Positions 16,453 through 24,890 of a DNA stretch of 64,000 nt are shown piece by piece (the first letter of the stretch is position 1; every line of letters starts with the position of its first letter). The stretch is from Nonomuraea rubra (GTDB lineage: Bacteria; Actinomycetota; Actinomycetes; Streptosporangiales; Streptosporangiaceae): assembly GCF_014207985.1 (NCBI RefSeq), contig NZ_JACHMI010000001.1:2401001-2465000 (forward strand). Direction: 5' to 3'. The notes under the pieces are model-generated. The model ran no database searches, was not told where the DNA came from, and was given only the letters and a program-made list of their open reading frames with translations. The translations under genes were made by a program, and so were the position numbers.

Positions 16453-18279
16453 ATGTCGATGCACCCTCGTGAACACTGGGAGGCCGCGGCGGACCACCTG
16501 CTGGCCGCCGTGCTGCCGTACGCGACCGACGGTTTCGCCCAGTACCGCCTGCCCGGCAGAGCGAGCAGGTCGGGGCCGGTGAGCGACGGTCTCGAAGGGT
16601 ACGCGCGCACGTTCCTGCTGGCCGCGTTCAGGATCGCGGGGGCGGGCGGCGACGTGCCGCCCGGGCTGCTGGAGCGGTACGCGAGCGGCCTGAACGCCGG
16701 CACCGACCCGGCGCACCCGTACGCGTGGCCGGCGCTGACCGACATGTCGCAGCAGCTCGTCGAGGCGGCCTCGATCGCGCTGGCGCTGCACGAGACGCGG
16801 CCGTGGCTGTTCGACCGGCTCTCGCCCGGGCAGCAGGAGCGGGTGGTGGAGTGGCTGGCCGGGTTCGTGGGGCGGCGCACGCCGGAGAACAACTGGGTGC
16901 TGTTCCGGGTGATCGTCGAACAGTTCCTGGCCGGGGTGGGCGGGCCGTACGAACCGGGCGAGATCAGCGGCGGGCTGGAGCGCATCGAGGAGTGGTACGC
17001 CGGCGACGGCTGGTACTCCGACGGCAAGGGCAAGAACTTCGACTACTACTGCGGCTGGGCGCTGCACCTGTACCCGTCGCTGTGGGCCAGGATGAGCGGC
17101 GACACGGCCAGGCAGGAGCTGTACGCCGGCCGGTTGCACCGCTTCCTGGAGCAGTACCAGCACTTCTTCGCCGCCGACGGCGGGCCCGTGCACCAGGGGC
17201 GCTCGCTGACGTACCGGTTCGCGACGGTGGCGCCGCTGTGGCTGGGCGCGCTCACCGGCGCCTCGCCGCTGCCGCCCGGCCGCACCCGGCGCATCGCCGG
17301 GCGGGTGCTGCGCCACTTCGCCGAGCGCGGCGCGCCGGACGAGCGCGGGCTGCTCTCCCTCGGCTGGTACGGCCCGTTCCCGTCCATCGCGCAGTCGTAC
17401 TCGGGGCCGGCGTCGCCGTACTGGGCGAGCAAGGCGTTCCTCGGCCTGCTGCTCCCGCCCGAGCACCCCGTCTGGACGGCACCCGAGGAGCCCGCGCCCG
17501 TCGAGCTGGCCGACCGGTCGCTGGCCATGCCCGCCCCCGGCTGGCTGCTGCGCTCCACCAGCGCGGACGGCGTCGTACGCCTGATCAACCACGGCAGCGA
17601 CCGCGACCGCGTCCAGCCCCCGGACGGCGCCCCCGACCCGTACTACACCAAGCTCGCCTACAGCAGCCACACGGGCCCCGAGGTGGGGGAGCGGGCGCAG
17701 GGCGTGGACAACCACGTGGCCGTCGTCGCACCCGACGGCACCGTCTCGCTGCGCCGCTTCATCGAACCGCTCGCCGTCTCCGACGGCTTCGCCGCCTCGG
17801 CCTACCAGGACGGTCCCGTACGCGTGGTGACCGCCTCCGTCGTGGACGGCGCCGCGGAGATCAGGATCCACCGCGTCACGGCGCCGGCCGGGCACCAGGT
17901 ACGGGACGGCGGCCACGCCCTCGCCGCCCCGGCCGCGCCCGCGCTCCGGCAGCAGGACGGCCTGGCGCTCGCCGCCCGCCCGGACGGGCTGACCAGCGCC
18001 GTGCGCTCGCTGCATGGCTTCACGGGCACGGGGCTGGTCACCGCGACGGGTGCCAACGCCTTCGGGCTCCACTCCGCCACCCCGTACGCGTTCGCGGCGT
18101 CCCACCCGGGCGGCACCGCGCTCTACGTCAGCCTGGTCTGGCTGGCCGGGGCGGAGCAGGACCCGCCCGCGCCCGCAGTCCGCGTCGAGCCCGGTGACGT
18201 GGTCGTGCTGCCCCTTCCGGGGGGAGGGACGGTGGCGGTCGACATGGGCGCGGACGTGCCGGCGGCACACCCGAGCTGA
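16453..18279 (+). CDS. DUF2264 family protein
   Basis: A 608-residue protein of the DUF2264 family. The N-terminal half is an alpha-helical toroid with family features (HWEAAADHLL, SDGLEGYARTFLLAAFRI, NNWVLFRVIVEQFLAGVG, GWYSDGKGKNFDYYCGWALH, and SYSGPASPYWASKAFLGL). The second half is beta-rich. The fold is like unsaturated glucuronyl hydrolases and other polysaccharide enzymes, so a carbohydrate substrate is likely; the exact reaction is unknown. No signal peptide. It faces a LacI regulator with two operators between. Confidence 0.88.
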   Translation: MSMHPREHWEAAADHLLAAVLPYATDGFAQYRLPGRASRSGPVSDGLEGYARTFLLAAFRIAGAGGDVPPGLLERYASGLNAGTDPAHPYAWPALTDMSQQLVEAASIALALHETRPWLFDRLSPGQQERVVEWLAGFVGRRTPENNWVLFRVIVEQFLAGVGGPYEPGEISGGLERIEEWYAGDGWYSDGKGKNFDYYCGWALHLYPSLWARMSGDTARQELYAGRLHRFLEQYQHFFAADGGPVHQGRSLTYRFATVAPLWLGALTGASPLPPGRTRRIAGRVLRHFAERGAPDERGLLSLGWYGPFPSIAQSYSGPASPYWASKAFLGLLLPPEHPVWTAPEEPAPVELADRSLAMPAPGWLLRSTSADGVVRLINHGSDRDRVQPPDGAPDPYYTKLAYSSHTGPEVGERAQGVDNHVAVVAPDGTVSLRRFIEPLAVSDGFAASAYQDGPVRVVTASVVDGAAEIRIHRVTAPAGHQVRDGGHALAAPAAPALRQQDGLALAARPDGLTSAVRSLHGFTGTGLVTATGANAFGLHSATPYAFAASHPGGTALYVSLVWLAGAEQDPPAPAVRVEPGDVVVLPLPGGGTVAVDMGADVPAAHPS

Positions 18280-18402
18280 GCGGCCTGTCCCCCGATACTT
18301 CCCACGTCGTCATCAGGAACGTGTCTGCTCCACCGGTCGTACCCGCAAGTCCCTTCTCAGGCATGACGACCGCGGCCGGCCCGCCACGAAACGCTGTCGG
18401 GC

Positions 18403-19692
18403 ATGAACGTGAGAGCGAACCGCCGGACGAGTTTCGCCGACTGGGCCGGCGAACATGCTGTGGCCCTGGAATCCCTGGACTTCCAGCGAGCCGTGGACGA
18501 TCTCGAACCCCTGCGGGACCTCGTCGGCGGCGCGCGGGTCGTGGCGCTCGGCGAGAGCTCCCACCACATCCGGGAGTTCTACCAGGTACGCCACCGCATC
18601 CTGCGATTCCTGGTCGAACGGTGCGGTTTCGAGGTGTACGCCCTGGAAGCCCCGTTCACCCAGGGCCAGGTCCTGGACGACTGGGTACGCGGCGGCCCCG
18701 GCACCGTGGAGCAGGTCGCGGCGGACGGCATCGCCCTGTCGCTGGGCCGGTGCCGGGAAATGCACGAGGTGCTGGCCTGGATGAGGGAGCGTAACCACGC
18801 CGCCGCGCAGCCGCCGCTGCGCTGCCTGGGCACCGACCTGCCCGGGGCCGCGGCCTCGCCTCTGCCCGCGCTGGAGGAGGTGGCCGGTTACGTACGCTGG
18901 GCCGCCCCGGAGGCGCTTCCCGCGCTCGAACAGGCGGCCGGCGTGGCGCGGCGCTTCGACGACCCCGTGATCTTCACGGCGCTCGGCCGCTACCAGAACC
19001 TCGGCCCCGGCGAGCAGGACCTGCTCACCAGTGCGCTGAGCCGGCTGATGGCGCACCTGCAGCGCCTGACCCTCGTCCAGCACGCCCACGGTTACGGGGC
19101 CGAGCACGACACGGCCATGTGGCACCTGCGCGGCGCCTGGTACCTCGACCACCTCCATCGCGCCAACGTCCAGGAGGGCTTCGAGTCCGCCTCCACGTTC
19201 CGGGACGTCTACATGGCCGAGTCCGTACTGCGCCTCCTGGAGGGCGGCGCGCGCGTGGTGCTGGCCGCACACAACTGGCACATCCAGCGCACGCCGGCGG
19301 CCGACAGCCAGGGGAACCTGCTCATGCCGACGGGCGTCCACCTCGCGGCCGCCCTGGGCGACGACTACCGGGCCATCGGCATCACGTCGAGCCTGGGCCG
19401 TACCACCACGCTCGGCGACCCGACCCCGGAACGGCCCCAGGGCGCCTGGTACGACGCGCCGCTGCCCCCGCCCGTCGAGGGCAGCATCGAGTCGGCGTTC
19501 CCGACGGATCGGCTGTGGACGCTCGCCGATCTGCGCGCGGCCCGTCCGCAGATCGACGATGCGGCTTCCTTCCAGCATTCGCGCATGGCGGACTACTTCC
19601 TGGACATGCCGGTGTTCGATGCGTTCGACGCCATCGCGCACGTGTCGCGGTCCAGCGGCACCGATCACGTGTTGAGGCGCGCCGAGGGGTGA
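18403..19692 (+). CDS. Erythromycin esterase family protein
   Basis: A 429-residue enzyme of the erythromycin esterase (EreA/EreB) family. The active-site strand GESSHHIREFY (about residues 46-56), the acidic ALEAPF (about 80) and the late HNWHIQ (about 289) with MPTGVHLAAALGDDY are conserved. True Ere enzymes open macrolide lactones, but many actinomycete relatives have other ester substrates, so macrolide resistance is not shown. It is transcribed alone and followed by a long repeat-filled gap. Confidence 0.88.
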   Translation: MNVRANRRTSFADWAGEHAVALESLDFQRAVDDLEPLRDLVGGARVVALGESSHHIREFYQVRHRILRFLVERCGFEVYALEAPFTQGQVLDDWVRGGPGTVEQVAADGIALSLGRCREMHEVLAWMRERNHAAAQPPLRCLGTDLPGAAASPLPALEEVAGYVRWAAPEALPALEQAAGVARRFDDPVIFTALGRYQNLGPGEQDLLTSALSRLMAHLQRLTLVQHAHGYGAEHDTAMWHLRGAWYLDHLHRANVQEGFESASTFRDVYMAESVLRLLEGGARVVLAAHNWHIQRTPAADSQGNLLMPTGVHLAAALGDDYRAIGITSSLGRTTTLGDPTPERPQGAWYDAPLPPPVEGSIESAFPTDRLWTLADLRAARPQIDDAASFQHSRMADYFLDMPVFDAFDAIAHVSRSSGTDHVLRRAEG

Positions 19693-20345
19693 GGCCGTGC
19701 GCGCAGCCTCCGTGTGCGAGGGCTGCTGAGGTTGGTGGGGGTGGGACGAACTTGCCAAGGCGGCGATCAGGACGTTGGGTCGGGCCGATCAGGACGTTGG
19801 GTCGCGCCGATCAGTACGTTGGTTCGTCTCGACCAGCCCGTCGGGTCGCGTAGACCAGCCCGTCGGGTCACGTAGACCAGTTCGTCGGGTCGCCGATCAG
19901 CACTCGGGTCGCGCCGATCAGCGGCATGGGTCGGCCCGCATCAGCGCGGTTGTGCGCCCGCCACCCGCCACCCGCCACCCGCCGCCCGCCGCCCGCCGCT
20001 CGCCGCTCGCCATGAGCCGCTCGCCATGAGCCGCTCGCCACCAGCCGCTCGGCCGCCGGTGTGGCGCAGGCTGCGGGACCACCCGGAGGACCTGCGCCTG
20101 ACCGCCGGCCTCGTGCCCGCCGACAGAGCGGACCGAACCAGATCGTCGCGGTGGAGCAGCGAGGCGGTGAGGCGGCGGAGCGGTGAGGCGGTGGGAGCAG
20201 CGGGGCGGTGGAGCGGTGAGGCGGTGGAGCAGCGGGGCGGTGGAGCGGTGAGGCGGTGGAGCGGTGGAGCAGTAGGGCGGTGGAACGGTGGAGCAGCGGG
20301 GCGGAGGAGTGGCGGGGCGGTGTGGGGGCGGGGCGGAGGGGGCCG
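19693..20345. repeat. 653-bp convergent gap made of three minisatellites
   Basis: No gene is supported. From 19761 to 19933 a 22-bp unit (core gatcaggacgttgggtcg) occurs about eight times, one copy being 19 bp. From 19958 to 20048 a 7-bp unit (ccgccac, then ccgccgc) runs seven times and passes into a 14-bp unit (tcgccatgagccgc) three times. From about 20150 to 20334 an 8-bp unit (ggagcggt, gaggcggt, ggagcagc, ggggcggt) runs over twenty times, partly as a 32-bp higher-order repeat. The 7/14-bp part is C-rich in the transcript of the upstream gene, and the 8-bp part is C-rich in the transcript of the gene converging from the right. The bit between (20050-20145) is unique. Confidence 0.85.
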
Positions 20346-20720
20346 TCAGCTCACGGCGAAGAGCAAGGCGGCGTTGATCAGCATGACCACGGCGGTCGCG
20401 AAGTGGATGCCGAGGGCCACCGCCTTCGTCCCCCCATGCCGCAGCACGATCACCGTGTCGCCCAACGGCGCCAGGGCGACGACCAGCATGAACCAGGCTT
20501 CGGCCGTAGGTCCGGCGAAGGCCAGCAGGGCTAGGCCGAGCACGCCGTAGGTGCCGTCGCGCACCCCCTTGATCGTGAGGTAGGCCGGATCGCCGTCCTC
20601 CTTGGCCGGGACACCGTAGCCGGCGGCTGACGGGCGCGGTACGAGCAGGAAGCGGGCGCCGATGTACAGCACCATCAGGTTGAGGGCGATGGCCAGGCCG
20701 TAGGCAAGGTAAGTAAGCAT
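20346..20720 (-). CDS. DUF4267 membrane protein
   Basis: A 124-residue membrane protein matching DUF4267: four hydrophobic segments (about residues 3-26, 56-74, 76-92 and 101-122), with the conserved GVPA, IKGVRDGTYG and LVVALAPLGDTVIVL. Function unknown. It is divergent from a TetR gene, with three palindromic operators between, one of them only 16 bases before its ATG, so it is almost surely repressed by that TetR protein. Its stop lies against an 8-bp minisatellite. Confidence 0.85.
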   Translation of the reverse strand: MLTYLAYGLAIALNLMVLYIGARFLLVPRPSAAGYGVPAKEDGDPAYLTIKGVRDGTYGVLGLALLAFAGPTAEAWFMLVVALAPLGDTVIVLRHGGTKAVALGIHFATAVVMLINAALLFAVS

Positions 20721-20735
20721 GTCCGTTCCTTGAAT

Positions 20736-20799
20736 CTAGCGGTGCTAGGAATGCGAGCAACGCTAGCACTAGCGGTGGCAGAAGTTCTAGCGGTGCTAG
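20736..20799. promoter_or_regulatory. Three evenly spaced TetR operators
   Basis: CTAGCGGTGCTAG occurs at 20736-20748 and again at 20787-20799; between them CGCTAG-CA-CTAGCG (20761-20774) has the same arms. All have perfect inverted arms of 5-6 bp. The centres are 20742, 20767.5 and 20793, exactly 25.5 bp apart each. They fill the space between the DUF4267 and TetR genes. Confidence 0.8.
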
Positions 20800-20809
20800 A
20801 TTTGAGTGC

Positions 20810-21394
20810 ATGTCGAAACAGACGCGCATGGAGCGCGTGCGTGCCGAGCGGGAGAAGCTGATCATCGCGGCGGCCAGGGAGCTGGCCGAGGCCGAGGGGT
20901 GGGAGGCGGTGACGACCCGGCGGCTGGCCGAGCGGGTCGAATACAGCCAGCCGGTGCTCTACAGCCACTTCAAGGGCAAGGACGCGATCGTGGCGGCCGT
21001 GGCGGTGGAGGGGTTCGCCGACATGGCCGGGGAACTGCGCGCTGCCCGTACGGAGGCGGTGGACGCGGCCGGTGCGCTGGCGGGGGTCGCGCAGGCGTAC
21101 ACGTCGTTCGCGGGCTGGCGGCCGGCGCTCTACGACGCGATGTTCCACCAGAGGGTGGACCTGCCGTTCGCCGATCCTGAAGCGCCGCGTGAACTGTGGG
21201 CGGCGTACGGCGAGCTGGAGGAGGCCGTGCGGCCGTTCGCGGATGAGGAGGAGGAGCTGGGGTTGCTGGTGGAGACGTTCTGGGCCGCGCTGCACGGGCT
21301 GGCCACGCTCATGCGCGCGGGCCGGCTGCCCAGCGACGGTCATGACAGGAGGCTCGCCCTGCTCCTGTCCCGCTTCACCGCCAAGTATCCCTAG
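20810..21394 (+). CDS. TetR family regulator
   Basis: A 194-residue TetR protein. The DNA-binding domain has the pattern RAEREKLIIAAARELAEAEG then VTTRRLAERVEYSQPVLYSH (about residues 35-54), and a C-terminal TetR_C domain with WRPALYDAMFHQRVDL. It starts 10 bases after an operator copy with no ribosome site, so the message may be leaderless. It is divergent from DUF4267, and the three operators imply self-control and control of that gene. Confidence 0.92.
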   Translation: MSKQTRMERVRAEREKLIIAAARELAEAEGWEAVTTRRLAERVEYSQPVLYSHFKGKDAIVAAVAVEGFADMAGELRAARTEAVDAAGALAGVAQAYTSFAGWRPALYDAMFHQRVDLPFADPEAPRELWAAYGELEEAVRPFADEEEELGLLVETFWAALHGLATLMRAGRLPSDGHDRRLALLLSRFTAKYP

Positions 21395-21842
21395 AAGAGC
21401 GGGGATCGGCTCCGCCAAGGCCGGCTGTGCTGGAGTCGGCGGGCATGAGGGACGCATCCCGCCGCTCACTGCGGGTGGGGGTTCGTGGCGGTGGGGCGCG
21501 TGCTGGGGCACATGCTGCGGGCGGGAGACCGTGGTGGTGGATGCGCCTGCTCGTGCCCAGGTGGATCGGGCGTGCAGGGTCGGCTCGGGCCCGGTCACGT
21601 GAGTGGGTGTGAGGGGTCGGCTCGGGTGCGGTCACGTGAGTGGGTGTGCAGGGTTGGCTCAGGTCCGGTTGCGTGAGTGGGTGTGCAGGGTTGGCTCGGG
21701 CCCGGTTGCGTGAGTGGGTGTGCAGGGTTGGCTCAGGTCCGGTTGCGTGAGTGGGTGTGCAGGGTTGGCTCAGGTCCGGTTGCGTGAGTGGGTGTGCGGG
21801 GTCGGCTCAGGTCCGGTTGCGTGAGTGGGTGGGCACGGTCGC
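21395..21842. repeat. 37-bp minisatellite downstream of XRE gene
   Basis: From 21395 to about 21560 I see no gene, only GC-rich unique sequence. From 21561 a 37-bp unit (start gtgagtgggtgtgcagggtt) repeats: a diverged first copy, full copies starting at 21599, 21636, 21673, 21710, 21747 and 21784, and a last one from 21821 that runs into the stop codon of the XRE gene. Each unit holds GCTCAGG, the context of that stop codon on the minus strand. There are no spacers, so this is not a CRISPR array. On the XRE transcript the unit is C-rich and G-poor. Confidence 0.88.
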
Positions 21843-22661
21843 TCAGGGCTGGCCGCGGGAGAGGGCGTGCAGGGTGTTGGCGGTGAAGTCGTCGAGAGGG
21901 TAGAAGAGCTCGATCGCCAGCTCGGCCAGCGTCACATCCGCCGGAGCGCCGAACGTGGCCATGGTGCTGAACATCGCCAGCTCCCCGAACGGGCTGCGAA
22001 TCCTCAGCGGCACCTGGATCGGGCTCGGCCGGTGCCCGGAGGCCGGGTCATGGCGGGGTTCCTCGCCGCTCGATGGGAGAGGGTAGCGGGACACCTCCTC
22101 GTGGAGCCGCTGGAGCTCGGTGTCTCCGGTGGCGTTGACCTGGCGTGACAGCCGTTCGAGGAAGAGGGTTCGCACCTCCTCCAGGTTGGCCAGCCGCGCC
22201 GCCAGCCCGTCGGGGTGCAGGGCCAGCCGGAACACGTTCGGCCGCGGCTGCAGCAGGTGCGGCGGGATGCCGTCCATCAGGACGCCCATGGCGCGGTTGC
22301 CCTGCAGCACGTTCCAGACCCGGTCCACCACGACGGCGGGGTACGGCTCGTGCGCCGCCAGCATGGTGTCCAGCGCGGACCGGATCGAGGCCATGTAACC
22401 GTCGTCCAGGCTGCTCTCCCGGTAGGCGGGGGCGTAGTCGGCGGCCAGGAGCAGCGTGTTGCGCTCGCGCAGGGGCACGTCGAGTGCGGCCGACAGGCGT
22501 AGCAACATCGTGCGGCTCGGACGGGCGCGGCCGTTTTCCATGTACGACAGGTGCCGCGCCGAGGTGTCGGCCAGGTTGGCGAGATCGAGCTGGCTGAGCC
22601 GGCGGCGCTGCCGCCACTCCCGCAGCAAGGCGCCCACCCGAGACGGTTGTTCCGCGTCCAT
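21843..22661 (-). CDS. XRE/MmyB-like transcriptional regulator
   Basis: A 272-residue regulator. The N-terminal helix-turn-helix (RRRLSQLDLANLADTSARHL, about residues 19-38) is followed by the MmyB-like ligand-binding domain: ALDTMLAAHEPYPAVVVDRV, NVLQGNRAMGVL and IRSPFGELAMFSTMATFG. The last domain resembles PAS folds that bind fatty acids in relatives. I chose the ATG at 22661, in front of EQPSRVGALLREWR; the frame is open further upstream without homology. It is divergent from a small membrane protein gene, a usual target. Confidence 0.9.
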   Translation of the reverse strand: MDAEQPSRVGALLREWRQRRRLSQLDLANLADTSARHLSYMENGRARPSRTMLLRLSAALDVPLRERNTLLLAADYAPAYRESSLDDGYMASIRSALDTMLAAHEPYPAVVVDRVWNVLQGNRAMGVLMDGIPPHLLQPRPNVFRLALHPDGLAARLANLEEVRTLFLERLSRQVNATGDTELQRLHEEVSRYPLPSSGEEPRHDPASGHRPSPIQVPLRIRSPFGELAMFSTMATFGAPADVTLAELAIELFYPLDDFTANTLHALSRGQP

Positions 22662-22784
22662 GCCGAGGAGGATAGGACACGGGCAGGTGGGCGGCGCCAT
22701 GACCTCGGAGGTTATTGAGCACATGACCGGCGCGGTGCCATGGTCTTGTCCGGACAGGAACCATTCAGGCGAAGGAGACCTCGG

Positions 22785-23207
22785 ATGAGCACCCCGACCG
22801 GGACCGCCCGGCACCCGCAAGCCGACACCACGGGCCCGCTGCGCACGATCCTGCGGATCGACGGGTGGAGCACCGCCGTCTTCGGCGTGGTGATGCTCGC
22901 GGCCGCGCAGCCTCTCAGCGGGCCGCTCGGCCTGCCGACCGCGTGGTCCATCCCGTTCGGCGTGGCCATGCTGGGCGGGGCCGCGGCGCTCGGTCTCATC
23001 GCCGGCCATCCGCGGATCCCCGCCCGCTACGTGGCGTTCGTCGTGGCGGGGAACGCGCTGTCGTGCGTGGCGCTGCTGGTCCTGGCGTTCACGGAGGTGA
23101 TCCCGCTGACCGGGCTGGGGGTCGCGTTCATGCTGGCCGGGGCGTTGGTGGTGGCCGTCTATGCCGGGCTGGAGCTCGCCGGGCTCCGGCGGTTGAAGGC
23201 CGGATGA
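22785..23207 (+). CDS. Small membrane protein
   Basis: A 140-residue integral membrane protein with four hydrophobic segments (about residues 28-47, 53-75, 83-102 and 108-130) and a short polar N-terminus. The family is not recognised by name; it resembles small four-helix proteins found beside MmyB-like regulators. The ATG at 22785 has GAAGGAG at good distance. It faces the XRE/MmyB gene 123 bases away. Its TGA is part of the first unit of a 10-bp repeat. Confidence 0.75.
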   Translation: MSTPTGTARHPQADTTGPLRTILRIDGWSTAVFGVVMLAAAQPLSGPLGLPTAWSIPFGVAMLGGAAALGLIAGHPRIPARYVAFVVAGNALSCVALLVLAFTEVIPLTGLGVAFMLAGALVVAVYAGLELAGLRRLKAG

Positions 23208-23272
23208 CGCTGGATGACACTGGACGATGCTGGATGACGCTGGATGACGCTGGATGACGCTGGATGACGAGG
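23202..23272 (+). repeat. 10-bp repeat starting at a stop codon
   Basis: The unit ggatgacgct begins with the stop codon of the membrane protein gene (TGA 23205-23207) and repeats about six times with small changes up to 23270. Each unit carries another TGA; because the period is 10, the copies fall in all three frames. Confidence 0.85.
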
Positions 23273-23354
23273 TGAACGGCTGGGGTGGCCGGAGGGACAT
23301 GATCGGTATACGTTCGGGCGATACCGGTCCTCCTCCTCCGAAGGGGCGCGTACC

Positions 23355-24737
23355 GTGCGATTACGGTTTCTGGCCGCGCTGACGGCCATGCTGGCTCTCG
23401 TCCTGCCCGCTCCGCCGGCCACCGCCGCAGCAGCCCGGGACGACCTGCTGGAACGGCTCAGGGCCATCCCGGGACTGACCGTCGTGTCGGAGACCCAGCC
23501 GTCCGGCTACCGGTTCTTCGTCCTGTCCCTCACGCAGCCCGCCGACCACCGGAACCCCGGCAAGGGCACCTTCCAGCAGCGCTTCACCCTGCTCCACCGC
23601 TCGGAACAGGCGCCCGTCGTGCTCGCCACCGGCGGCTACGGGCTCCCGGTGAACCCGTCCGCCTCGCGTACCGAGCCGACCCGCCTGATCGACGGCAACC
23701 AGGTCTCCGTCGAGCACCGCTTCTTCCGCTCCTCGCGCCCGTCCCCGGCCGACTGGGACGACCTGACCATCTGGCAGGAGGCGACCGACGAGCACCGGAT
23801 CGTACAGGCGCTCAAGACGATCTACTCGGGGAAGTGGATCCAGACGGGGGTGAGCAAGGGCGGGATGACCTCCGTCTATCACCGCCGCTTCTACCCGGGC
23901 GACGTGGACGCGGTGGTGGCCTACGTCGCGCCCAACGATCCGATCAACCCGCTCGACCACGCCTACGACCGGTTCTTCGCTCGGGTCGGCACCGAGGCGT
24001 GCCGTACCGCGCTGGAGAACGTGCAGCGCGAGGCGCTCGAGCGGCGCGAGCGGATGGTGGCGATGCTGGAGGCGGACGCCGCCCGCAACGGCTACACCTT
24101 CGCCAGGACGCTGGGCAGCGCCGACCGGTCGTTCGAGATGACGGTCCTGGACACGGCGTGGGCGTTCTGGCAGTACCTCTCGGTGAGCGACTGCCCGTCC
24201 GTGCCGCCCGCGACCGCGACGGACGAGGAGCTGTACGCCTGGATCGACAACGTCGCCTCCTTCTCCTTCTACACCGACCAGGGCATGGAGTACTACGCGC
24301 CGTACTACTACCAGGCGGCCACCCAGCTCGGCTGGCCCGACCTCGCCTTCCGGCACCTGCGCGGGCTGATCCGGTACCGCGGGCTCTACCAGCCGAACTC
24401 GGTGCTCCCCGCCGAGCTGCGCTCGCGGCACGATCCGTGGCCGATGCTGGACGTGGACCACTGGGTGCGTACGCGCTCGGAGCGCATGTTGTTCATCTAC
24501 GGCGAGAACGACCCGTGGAGTGCCGAGAAGTTCACCCCGAGCCGGCGTGACTCCTACCTGTACGTCGCGCCGGGCGCCAACCACGGAGCGTCCATCGCGT
24601 TGCTGCCCGAGGAGGAACGGGCGGCGGCGACGGCCACGTTGCTGCGCTGGGCGGACGTGTCACCGGCCCGGCGGGCCCCGGAAAGGGCGTCACCCCTTCC
24701 GGACGATCCGATGCTCCCCGATCGGCACACCCGCTGA
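23355..24737 (+). CDS. Secreted S37 family tripeptidyl aminopeptidase-like protease
   Basis: A 460-residue exported serine peptidase of the S37/PS-10 type. Signal peptide: RLRFLAALTAMLALVLP with cleavage near ATAAA (about residue 27). The nucleophile is in GVSKGGMT (about residue 173); the acid is probably in YGENDPWSAEKF (about 384) and the His in PGANHGASI (about 405). NQVSVEHRFFRSSRP is a family hallmark. In streptomycetes such enzymes trim tripeptides in the medium, often with transglutaminase or protease cascades. GTG start. A strong terminator follows. Confidence 0.88.
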   Translation: MRLRFLAALTAMLALVLPAPPATAAAARDDLLERLRAIPGLTVVSETQPSGYRFFVLSLTQPADHRNPGKGTFQQRFTLLHRSEQAPVVLATGGYGLPVNPSASRTEPTRLIDGNQVSVEHRFFRSSRPSPADWDDLTIWQEATDEHRIVQALKTIYSGKWIQTGVSKGGMTSVYHRRFYPGDVDAVVAYVAPNDPINPLDHAYDRFFARVGTEACRTALENVQREALERRERMVAMLEADAARNGYTFARTLGSADRSFEMTVLDTAWAFWQYLSVSDCPSVPPATATDEELYAWIDNVASFSFYTDQGMEYYAPYYYQAATQLGWPDLAFRHLRGLIRYRGLYQPNSVLPAELRSRHDPWPMLDVDHWVRTRSERMLFIYGENDPWSAEKFTPSRRDSYLYVAPGANHGASIALLPEEERAAATATLLRWADVSPARRAPERASPLPDDPMLPDRHTR

Positions 24738-24762
24738 CCGGACCTCGGGTGTATGAGCGCTT

Positions 24763-24827
24763 TGCCGGCTGAGCGCGGGCGTCAGGGCGCCATGCCGGCT
24801 GAGCGCGGTGATCAGGGCAGGGCGCCA
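24763..24827. repeat. Two 30-bp copies after peptidase gene
   Basis: The segment tgccggctgagcgcgg occurs at 24763 and 24793, each followed by TCAGGGC and GCGCCA. The block CCGGCTGAGCG resembles the stop context of the peptidase gene (CCCGCTGACCG), so this may be another copied gene tail. Confidence 0.5.
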
Positions 24828-24836
24828 CGCCGGTCG

Positions 24837-24873
24837 CGCGGGTCACGGGTTCTTTCGGAATCCGTGACCCGCG
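24837..24873. terminator. Strong bidirectional terminator
   Basis: CGCGGGTCACGG (24837-24848) and CCGTGACCCGCG (24862-24873) form a perfect 12-bp stem with a 13-base loop, between the peptidase gene and the converging Gfo/Idh/MocA gene. There is no T tract, which is usual in actinobacteria. Confidence 0.85.
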
Positions 24874-24890
24874 CCCACCGATCATGAACT

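Noticed and set aside
18403..19692. Macrolide resistance gene
   Set aside because: The family match is good, but many members act on other esters and there is no linked macrolide gene, so only the family is called.
20050..20145. Possible gene fragment (VWRRLRDHPEDLRLTAGL in one frame)
   Set aside because: It is under 35 residues, has repeats on both sides, and matches no family I recognise.
21561..21842. CRISPR-like array with regular 37-bp spacing
   Set aside because: The units follow each other without spacers and there are no cas genes; it is a minisatellite.
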